The position numbers were made by a program, and so were the translations under genes. From CALCTE01 sp045627885 (GTDB lineage Bacteria; Bacillota; Clostridia; Oscillospirales; CAG-272), in NCBI GenBank assembly GCA_045627885.1, contig JAZQOM010000020.1:1-29637 (forward strand): 29,637 nucleotides of DNA, given 5' to 3'. Positions within the stretch are counted from its first letter, which is position 1, and each line of letters opens with the position of its first letter. The notes beneath the pieces were generated by a model that was not told where the DNA came from, searched no databases, and was given only the letters and a program-made list of their open reading frames with translations. Of the stretch, positions 22,274 to 28,802 are shown in pieces.

Positions 22274-22311
22274 AATGACGGGCTTATAAAGCCCGTCATT
22301 CCTCTTTTTTT
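22274..22311 (+). terminator. Terminator downstream of the S66 gene
   Basis: A 12-bp stem AATGACGGGCTT/AAGCCCGTCATT, loop ATA, followed by CCTCTTTTTTT. It closes the transcript that includes the three-hairpin cluster. Confidence 0.88.
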
Positions 22312-22395
22312 GAACCTGTGTTTAATTTTTACAGTTTACATAAAATCTTTTTTATAAAAATGTACTTATTGCCGTTAGCACGAGTTTGTCAGTGC

Positions 22396-22425
22396 TCTGA
22401 AGCCTTCCCGAGAAAGGAAGGCTTG
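22396..22425 (-). terminator. Hairpin after the ior operon
   Basis: Stem GAAGCCTTCC/GGAAGGCTTG lies a few bases beyond the stop codon of the last gene of the ior operon. It has no clear T run on the minus strand, so it may be a weak terminator or a 3' end stabiliser. The rest of 22312-22395 is A/T-rich with no recognised feature. Confidence 0.45.
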
Positions 22426-22430
22426 AATTA

Positions 22431-23093
22431 TTATTTGCTTTTCTTTATGCTGAGAAGAATTCCGAGCGCAATCGAAAGGAATGCCGCAACAACTACCTGA
22501 TACTGTGCGGGGAGCATAAAAGTAACCGTATGTGCGGGAATCCAGAAGAACGGAACGCACTTGAGAACCGTGAAGCTTACAAATTGACTCCAGTCGACCG
22601 CTTTTACGGTATCCTTGAGTCCGTGCGGCTGACCGCTTGTCTTAAGCTCAATGCTTGTGTCGGTAATCTTGTGCAGAGCCATAAATGTAGGCCCGAATGT
22701 AGTGTTCATTGTTGCGCTTATGCAGAATGCTTTAATTAAGTCTTTCCAGAATCCGTCTTGTTTGAGATTCCATACAAGGCCGTTATCAATCATTCCCGCA
22801 AGACCGAATCCGAGTGTTTTCATCATAAATGTAATCCATGCGCCGAGTACGCCCCAGATTAAGAAGCGCAGCCAAATCATTGACGGGAAAGACCAAGCGC
22901 CGTTTTTGAGCCTTCTTGCGATAATCTCACCGCAGGTTGCAAGGAAGGCGAACTTGATAAAGCCCATAATGAACGGATGACCGTTTGTTAAGTCGGTAAA
23001 TACTTTATTTGTCGCGGGAATTGCGATAATTGCCGCAAATGCGAGAATAATTGCTATGCAGAGAATTCCTATTTCTATTCTTTTTGATTTCAT
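22431..23093 (-). CDS. Membrane protein of the ior operon (Mpv17-like C-terminus)
   Basis: A 220-residue integral membrane protein with about five or six hydrophobic segments (about 7-27, 38-60, 72-92, 117-140, 167-190, 193-214). I do not know its function. The C-terminal stretch (WSQFVSFTVLKCVPFFWIPAHTVTFMLP, then ALGILLS) resembles the signature of the Mpv17/PMP22 family (W-x-P-x-Q-x-x-N-F-x-x-V-P ... YLS), but the match is weak and read by eye. Distinct motifs are GHPFIMGFIKFAFLATCGE and NTTFGPTFMALHKITD. ATG overlaps the iorB stop by 4 bp (ATGA), so it is the last gene of the T-box-controlled ligase-iorAB operon. Transport of aromatic acids would fit but is only inferred. Confidence 0.7.
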   Translation of the reverse strand: MKSKRIEIGILCIAIILAFAAIIAIPATNKVFTDLTNGHPFIMGFIKFAFLATCGEIIARRLKNGAWSFPSMIWLRFLIWGVLGAWITFMMKTLGFGLAGMIDNGLVWNLKQDGFWKDLIKAFCISATMNTTFGPTFMALHKITDTSIELKTSGQPHGLKDTVKAVDWSQFVSFTVLKCVPFFWIPAHTVTFMLPAQYQVVVAAFLSIALGILLSIKKSK

Positions 23094-23656
23094 AATTCAT
23101 ACCCCATATCAAATGCTTTAAGATTCATTTCAAGGAATTTTTCGGGAACGGTAGTTTTTATAGTTTCCACCCATTTTTCCTTGGGAATGTCGGTTTGTTT
23201 TGCCAGAACGCCGATAAGAACTACATTTACAGCTTTTGAGCTTCCGGCTTTGTTTGCACAAGAAAGCGCATCAACTACCGTGATATCGGCTTTGGCTTTA
23301 ATTTTAGCTTCAATATCTTTCGGATACTCAGCCGCGCCGGTTATAACGGGCATCGGCGAGATATTTTGAGAATTTGCAAGAATCTTTCCTCCTTTTTTAA
23401 GAAAGGGGAGAGCCCTGTATGCTTCGAGCATTTCAAATGCCAATATAAGATTGGCTTCACCTTTGTCTATTATCGGAGAATAAACCTTGTTGCCGTATTT
23501 GACATAAGTGACTACACTGCCGCCTCTTTGGCTCATTCCGTGGACTTCGGAAACCTTAACATCGTAGCCCTCGTTAATAAGCGTATTGCCGAGAATACGA
23601 CTTGCAAGGAGTGTGCCCTGCCCGCCTACGCCGACAATCATGATGTTTTTGGTCAT
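23090..23656 (-). CDS. iorB: Indolepyruvate:ferredoxin oxidoreductase, beta subunit
   Basis: Gamma-domain-type subunit of the 2-oxoacid:ferredoxin oxidoreductase family, which with IorA interconverts arylpyruvate + CoA and arylacetyl-CoA + CO2, using ferredoxin. The 188-residue protein has the nucleotide-fold start IMIVGVGGQGTLLASRILG, HGMSQRGGSVVTYVKYG, and the ending region NVVLIGVLAKQTDIP typical of IorB. Start ATG follows the iorA stop directly (TAAATG), with ribosome site AAGGAGGA inside iorA. It overlaps the following membrane protein gene by 4 bp. Confidence 0.95.
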   Translation of the reverse strand: MTKNIMIVGVGGQGTLLASRILGNTLINEGYDVKVSEVHGMSQRGGSVVTYVKYGNKVYSPIIDKGEANLILAFEMLEAYRALPFLKKGGKILANSQNISPMPVITGAAEYPKDIEAKIKAKADITVVDALSCANKAGSSKAVNVVLIGVLAKQTDIPKEKWVETIKTTVPEKFLEMNLKAFDMGYEL

Positions 23657-25393
23657 TTATTTGTCCTCCTTTACTATCGCGTCAAACGGACATACATTGA
23701 GGCAAAGTCCGCATCCGTTGCACAGAGTTGTGTCAATCTTTACACTTCCCGAAACAATGCTGATTGCCGGGCAACCGAGGCCCATACACTTCTTGCATTT
23801 TTTGCATTTATCGGTTATAACACTGTGACCTGTGTACTTTACGGATTTAAGGAGCGCACACGGGCGCTGTGCGATGATAACGGACGGCTCATCCACGGCG
23901 GTTTCTTCCTTAACGATTGTCTCGAAATTCTTTACATCAAACGGGTCTGCGACTACAACTCTATCTATGCCGACCGCCTTGCAAAGAAGCTCGAGGTCAA
24001 CCTGCTTTGTGGCTTCGCCGCGAATCGTTTTGCCGGTTGTGGGATTGTCCTGATGTCCCGTCATTCCTGTTATTGAGTTATCGAGAATGATTACGGTGTT
24101 GATTCCCTTGTTGTAAACTATATCGATAAGTCCGGTGATTCCCGAGTGAATAAATGTAGAATCGCCTATAACGGATACAAGCTTCTTCGCAAATTCATTT
24201 CCTCTGACTTTTGCCATACCGTGAGCGGCGCTGACGGACGCTCCCATACATATCGTTGTGTCGATGCTTGCAAGCGGAGCGACTGCGCCGAGTGTATAAC
24301 AGCCTATATCGCCGCAAACCGTAAGTCCGAGCTTTTTAAGAGTATAGAATGTTCCTCTGTGCGGGCATCCGGGACACATTACGGGAGGTCTTGCCGGAAT
24401 TTGTTCGTCGGCGGAAGCAATTCCATCGGGCTCTTTGCCGAGAATGATTTTTTTAATCATATTCGGCGTATATTCGCCGAGCAATGTGAATTTTTCTTTT
24501 CCTATGACATTTACGCCGAGGGCTTTGCAGTGATTCTCAATATACGGGTCAAGCTCTTCAAGAACATAAACAGTCTTGCACTTTGAGGCAAAATCCGTAA
24601 TAAGCTTTTCGGGGAGGGGATATACCATACCGAGCTTGAGATAGTTTACACTGTCGCCGAGAGCTTCTTTTGCGTACATATACGATATTCCCGCCGTAAT
24701 TACGCCGATGTCCGAGCCGTTATCCTCGACAGAATTGAGAGAAGTTTCTTCTGCAAACGCCTTGAGCTTTTCAATTCTTTCTTCAACGGTCACATGACGC
24801 TTTACCGCGCAGGCGGGCATCATTACATATTTGGGAATATTCTTTTCGTAAGGCTTAAGCTCGTCATTTCCTCTGTCGCAAATTTCAACCATGCTTTGCG
24901 AATGAGATACTCTTGTGGAAAGCCTTAAAAATACGGGTGTATCGTATTTTTCCGAAAGCTCGTATGCCGTTTTTGTAAATTCTTTGCATTCCGAAGAATC
25001 GGAGGGCTCGAGCATAAGTATTTTTGATGCTTCCGCATAGTGGCGCGAATCCTGCTCGTTCTGTGACGAGTGCATACCGGGGTCATCCGCAACGCAGAGC
25101 ACAAGGCCGCCGTTCACACCGGTATAACTAACCGTAAATACGGGGTCAGCCATTACATTCAGACCTACATGCTTCATGCAGGTCATAGCTCTTGCACCTG
25201 CGATTGACGCACCTATTGCAACCTCGCAGGCAACCTTTTCATTTGGAGCCCATTCGCAGTATATTTCGTCATACTGTACTATGTTTTCGGTTATTTCGGT
25301 GCTCGGTGTTCCCGGATATGAGGATACGAGCTTTACGCCTGCTTCGTATGCACCGCGTGCTACTGCCGCGTTACCGAGTAAAAGCTTTTTCAT
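23657..25393 (-). CDS. iorA: Indolepyruvate:ferredoxin oxidoreductase, alpha subunit
   Basis: TPP- and Fe-S-containing catalytic subunit acting on aromatic 2-oxoacids (indolepyruvate, phenylpyruvate, 4-hydroxyphenylpyruvate). The 578-residue protein starts with the PYR-type domain (LLLGNAAVARGAYEAGVKLVSSYPGTPSTEI). A TPP-binding core lies near residues 360-460 (CPGCPHRGTFYTL, GDIGCYTLG, SVIGDSTFIHSGITGLIDIVYN, ILDNSITGMTGHQ). A C-terminal two-cluster ferredoxin domain (530-568) has C530-x2-C533-x2-C536 with C541 and C558-x2-C561-x2-C564-x3-C568. The length fits. It follows the ligase gene by 11 bp with ribosome site AGGAG. The enzyme is usually described as catabolic, but the reaction is reversible. 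Confidence 0.96.
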   Translation of the reverse strand: MKKLLLGNAAVARGAYEAGVKLVSSYPGTPSTEITENIVQYDEIYCEWAPNEKVACEVAIGASIAGARAMTCMKHVGLNVMADPVFTVSYTGVNGGLVLCVADDPGMHSSQNEQDSRHYAEASKILMLEPSDSSECKEFTKTAYELSEKYDTPVFLRLSTRVSHSQSMVEICDRGNDELKPYEKNIPKYVMMPACAVKRHVTVEERIEKLKAFAEETSLNSVEDNGSDIGVITAGISYMYAKEALGDSVNYLKLGMVYPLPEKLITDFASKCKTVYVLEELDPYIENHCKALGVNVIGKEKFTLLGEYTPNMIKKIILGKEPDGIASADEQIPARPPVMCPGCPHRGTFYTLKKLGLTVCGDIGCYTLGAVAPLASIDTTICMGASVSAAHGMAKVRGNEFAKKLVSVIGDSTFIHSGITGLIDIVYNKGINTVIILDNSITGMTGHQDNPTTGKTIRGEATKQVDLELLCKAVGIDRVVVADPFDVKNFETIVKEETAVDEPSVIIAQRPCALLKSVKYTGHSVITDKCKKCKKCMGLGCPAISIVSGSVKIDTTLCNGCGLCLNVCPFDAIVKEDK

Positions 25394-25404
25394 ACACTGT
25401 TCTC

Positions 25405-27045
25405 CTAAATAATTTCGTTTTGCTTTGCGACAAGACTGTCACCGCAATAGATTTTTCTGAGCTTCGGCTTTTCAATCTTTCCGGTCGGATTTCTCGGTAC
25501 ATCCGCAAAGATTATCTTTCTCGGGCGTTTGTATCTCGGCAGGGTAAGGCAGAATTCGTTCATTTCGTCTTCTGTCATCTGCATACCGTCTTTTATTGAT
25601 ATTATTGCTGCGGCAATCTCTCCGAGTCTTGCATCGGGAAGACCGATTACGGCAACATCCTTGACCTTGTCGTTCTTTCTTATAAAGTTTTCAATCTGAA
25701 CGGGGTAGAGATTTTCGCCGCCGGTGATGATAACATCTTTCTTTCTGTCAACAAGGTATATAAAGCCGTCCTCGTCTTTTTCCGCCATATCTCCGGTGTA
25801 GAGCCATCCGTCATGAAGAACCTCATCAGACGCTTTTTTATCCTTGTAATAGCACTTCATCACGCCGGGACCTTTTACAGCGAGCTCACCGACTTCTTTT
25901 GCGCTTGTTATTTCGTTACCGTTTTCGTCGATAATCTTGACCTGCCATTTATATCCCGGTATACCTATTGCACCGACTTTGTGAATGTTTTCAACTCCGA
26001 GATGAACGCATCCGGGGCCGATTGACTCACTTAAGCCGTAGTTTGTGTCGTACTGATGATTCGGGAAATACGATTTCCAACGCTTGATTAAGCTCGGCGG
26101 AACCGGTTGTGCTCCGATGTGCATAAGCCGCCACTGCTTTAAGTCAAGCTCATCGAGATTTATATGACCACTTTCAATGGAGTCGAGAATATCCTGTGCC
26201 CACGGCACGAGAAGCCATACAATCGTGCATTTTTCTTCCGATACGGTTCGCATAATCCATTCGGGCTTTACGCCTTTAAGAAGAACCGCTTTGCCACCTA
26301 CCATAAAGCTTCCGAACCAGTGCATTTTAGCTCCTGTGTGATAGAGGGGAGGAATGCACAAAAATACATCATCTTTGGTCTGTCCGTGGTGAGCCTGTTC
26401 TGTGAACATGGCATGCATAAGACTTCTGTGCGTGTGAAGAATGGCTTTAGGAAATCCTGTTGTGCCCGATGAGAAATATATAGCGGCATCGTCATCGTCC
26501 GTAAGCGGAATTGCCGGAGCTTTTGATGAGCAATAATCTATCAGATTATTATAGCTGTCCGCAAATGTCGGGCAGTCGCTTCCGACATAGAACATATTTT
26601 TTACATTTGTCATGCCGGAATATATATCTTCGATTCTGCCGATGAATTCGCGTCCGAATATCAAAACCGAAACATCTGCAAGGTCAACACAGTATTTAAT
26701 TTCGTCGGCAGCATATCTGAAGTTGAGCGGAACGGCAATAGCGCCCGATTTGAGTACACCGAAATAGATTGGAAGCCATTCGATGCAGTTCATAAGAAGA
26801 ATTGCCACCTTGTCTCCTTTTTTTACACCGCGTGTAAGGAGAAGATTTGCAAATCTGTTTGCTTTGATATCAAAATCGCCCCAAGTAAGCTCAGTACGGA
26901 AGTTTCCCGTCGAGTTCGTTTCGATAAGTGAATACTCTTTCCAGGTTACCTTCGGACTATGTTCTTCTCTCGGATTGATTTCAACGAGAGCAACATCGTT
27001 TGCAAAGTAGGTCGCGTTCTTTACGAGTGTTTCTGTGATAGGCAT
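25405..27045 (-). CDS. AMP-forming acyl-CoA ligase (probable arylacetate-CoA ligase)
   Basis: Class I adenylate-forming enzyme: acid + ATP + CoA to acyl-CoA + AMP + PPi. The 546-residue product has the P-loop FSSGTTGFPK (191-200), the YGLSE motif (A5), YTGDMAEKDEDGFIYLVDRKKDVIITGGENLYP (A7/A8 hinge) and the catalytic Lys in PTGKIEK (Lys523). The N-terminus has a slightly expanded segment (about 25-52) before the usual TWGDFDIKANRFANLL box. Exact substrate cannot be read from sequence. Context with iorAB under a Tyr T-box points to an arylacetate such as 4-hydroxyphenylacetate or phenylacetate. ATG after CAGGAGGG. First gene of a four-gene operon. Confidence 0.88.
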   Translation of the reverse strand: MPITETLVKNATYFANDVALVEINPREEHSPKVTWKEYSLIETNSTGNFRTELTWGDFDIKANRFANLLLTRGVKKGDKVAILLMNCIEWLPIYFGVLKSGAIAVPLNFRYAADEIKYCVDLADVSVLIFGREFIGRIEDIYSGMTNVKNMFYVGSDCPTFADSYNNLIDYCSSKAPAIPLTDDDDAAIYFSSGTTGFPKAILHTHRSLMHAMFTEQAHHGQTKDDVFLCIPPLYHTGAKMHWFGSFMVGGKAVLLKGVKPEWIMRTVSEEKCTIVWLLVPWAQDILDSIESGHINLDELDLKQWRLMHIGAQPVPPSLIKRWKSYFPNHQYDTNYGLSESIGPGCVHLGVENIHKVGAIGIPGYKWQVKIIDENGNEITSAKEVGELAVKGPGVMKCYYKDKKASDEVLHDGWLYTGDMAEKDEDGFIYLVDRKKDVIITGGENLYPVQIENFIRKNDKVKDVAVIGLPDARLGEIAAAIISIKDGMQMTEDEMNEFCLTLPRYKRPRKIIFADVPRNPTGKIEKPKLRKIYCGDSLVAKQNEII

Positions 27046-27059
27046 TTTTGACCCTCCTG

Positions 27060-27307
27060 TAAAAAAATTAGTTCCGACGGCATCAGCCGTCGGGACGATT
27101 GTTATCGTGTTACCACCCGATTTTATCTTTGCATCACTGCAAAGACCTCAGTGACATTTATGTCTGCGCATTAACGGACGCAACCGCCGCATATTTTGTA
27201 TGCGGAGTTCACGGAATGTATTTCGGGGGAATACTTGCCGTCGGCTCGCAGCGACCGCCGACTCTCTTGAGACTTTCTTCGACTTACTCGTTTCCGCTCA
27301 AAACTTT
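27060..27307 (-). promoter_or_regulatory. T-box riboswitch, specifier UAC (Tyr)
   Basis: A leader of about 245 nt on the minus strand. Stem I has AAGAGAGTCGGCGG with a GC stem-loop (GTCGGC ... GCCGAC), like the trpB2 leader at 2078-2336. The specifier strand reads GAAATACATTCCGTG; the best reading is TAC (27218-27220), followed by the usual purine. The T-box motif CGGGTGGTAACACGA is at 27106-27120. A terminator (GTTCCGACGGC/GCCGTCGGGAC with a T7 run) covers 27061-27096. Family knowledge: uncharged tRNA with the matching anticodon stops termination. The Tyr reading suits the aromatic 2-oxoacid operon downstream; ATA (Ile) one base upstream is the main alternative and would be followed by C, not a purine. 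Confidence 0.9.
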
Positions 27308-27313
27308 GAAAAC

Positions 27314-27342
27314 ATTATATAATCAAATAATCGTTATGTCAA
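27314..27342 (-). promoter_or_regulatory. Promoter of the Tyr T-box / ligase-ior operon
   Basis: On the minus strand, perfect TTGACA (27337-27342), 17-bp spacer, perfect TATAAT (27314-27319). This is the best promoter match in the window, consistent with control by termination in the leader and not by promoter strength. Confidence 0.88.
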
Positions 27343-27377
27343 GAGATATATCGATTTTAGTTTAATAAAATGTCGAT

Positions 27378-28730
27378 TTATTTTGAAAAATCTGCATTAT
27401 TTTCCGGCTTTTTATCCGGCGGAGTCATATTATCGGGAAATTGGCGATTATCGCGCATCGGAGGCTCACCCTCGGGAGGCATATCCTCAAACGGCATTTT
27501 GCCGTTTTTTATGCTTGAAGCGTTACTCAATACGGTGGCTGTTTCGCTTATTATTTTCTTGCAGTCGCAGTCAAGAATTTCATCGCCGAAAGACGGTGTT
27601 GCCGCGGCGATAAAGCCTCCGTTTACCGTAATGTATCCGTTGGAATCGACTGCGTCGCCTTCGGCACCCTGACCTGCAAATATGAATAAATGACCGGAGT
27701 TCATCGTAAATACGGAAACATTATCTTCATTAACATTTATTCCGTCGTCTTGGGATACTATATGTATGTATCCGCCGTCAACAGTAAGGTGTAGCTCGCT
27801 GTCAAGTCCTTCGTAAGTTGTTGAAGTTATGTTAAGAATTCCCGTATCGTTTTCTTCGCCGTCAATCAAGAGTGAAACATAGCTGTAAAACGCGGCGTCC
27901 GTCTTAACATATTTTTTCTGTACGGTATCACTGTCCTTTTTATATTCGTGTTTCAATATGCGGAATACATTTGAACCCGTTATGTTATTTTCGGTACCGT
28001 CTGCAATAATTACTTTTGCTCCGGCATCGGATAGCTCCGTGTCGTTGCCGTATTCTTCTCTGCTTTCCCATTCGTTATCGCATTCATAAACATTTTTGAA
28101 TATAATTGCAGGAGCAACCGAACAGGTAATATCCGCATCGCAAAGGATAAGCGTTACTTTTGCGTTTTTATCGGTGAATGCGTCATCTTGCGTCAAATCA
28201 ACAAGAATCTGACCGTTCCACTTGCCCGAAATTATATATTCTCCAGTTTTTGTTATATGAATAACGGGGTTGTCGTATGCCTCTTGAGCGGTGTGCATCA
28301 TATCGGACGGAAGCTCTTCGCCGAGAACGGGCAAGGTCGAAAAGATGTAGCTGCTTAATTCTTCGGTATTGTAATACCGCACCCATTCGTTTTCTCCGTC
28401 GTAGTTTTCGATGGAAAAATCAGATTTATCGCTTTCGGGATAATAAATAATATCGTGAGCGATATATATACCTTTGTCAGAATCGGGCTTATTACCTGAA
28501 TAATACGGCTCTTCGTCATCCGGAGTAAAATTCCAAACATAATCATATTCGTCAATCAATTTGCCGTCGAGCTTTGCAGAATCGGTGTCAAGCACTAAAA
28601 CTTGTGCATCGGGGTATTTCGATGAGGAATTCTCGTTTTTTGCGGGATTTTCTGCCTTATCCGTTTTGCCGCATGAGCAAACAGATAACATAATGAATAC
28701 GGAAAGAATAATCACAATCGTTTTTTTCAT
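27378..28730 (-). CDS. Cthe_2159-like carbohydrate-binding lipoprotein
   Basis: A 450-residue surface lipoprotein: signal peptide with lipobox ending at Cys20 (LSVCSC), a Ser/Asn linker, then a long beta-rich region. Near residues 320-395 it shows parallel beta-helix type turns (LHLTVDGGYIHIVSQDDGIN, AEGDAVDSNGYITVNGGFIAAA) characteristic of the Cthe_2159/DUF4353 family. The founding Cthe_2159 protein binds cellulose and acidic polysaccharide with calcium; here that function is assumed from family. The C-terminus is proline- and charge-rich (PFEDMPPEGEPPMRDN). Ribosome site AAGGAG. Monocistronic. It ends about 36 bp before the -35 box of the ligase operon with no strong terminator, so read-through toward the T-box is possible. 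Confidence 0.85.
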   Translation of the reverse strand: MKKTIVIILSVFIMLSVCSCGKTDKAENPAKNENSSSKYPDAQVLVLDTDSAKLDGKLIDEYDYVWNFTPDDEEPYYSGNKPDSDKGIYIAHDIIYYPESDKSDFSIENYDGENEWVRYYNTEELSSYIFSTLPVLGEELPSDMMHTAQEAYDNPVIHITKTGEYIISGKWNGQILVDLTQDDAFTDKNAKVTLILCDADITCSVAPAIIFKNVYECDNEWESREEYGNDTELSDAGAKVIIADGTENNITGSNVFRILKHEYKKDSDTVQKKYVKTDAAFYSYVSLLIDGEENDTGILNITSTTYEGLDSELHLTVDGGYIHIVSQDDGINVNEDNVSVFTMNSGHLFIFAGQGAEGDAVDSNGYITVNGGFIAAATPSFGDEILDCDCKKIISETATVLSNASSIKNGKMPFEDMPPEGEPPMRDNRQFPDNMTPPDKKPENNADFSK

Positions 28731-28802
28731 AGCATTATCTCCTTTTCGTAATTATGATAAAGTAAAAGTATTAATCCGAAACAAATGCAGAATAAACAAT
28801 TT

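Noticed and set aside
23366..24076. 236-codon plus-strand open frame opposite iorA/iorB
   Set aside because: Antisense to two well-conserved genes, no recognisable domain and no promoter.
27214..27222. TTC (Phe) or ATA (Ile) as the specifier of the second T-box
   Set aside because: Both overlap the same strand region, but TAC is the reading followed by the conserved purine and best aligned to the trpB2 leader; covariance modelling could still change this.
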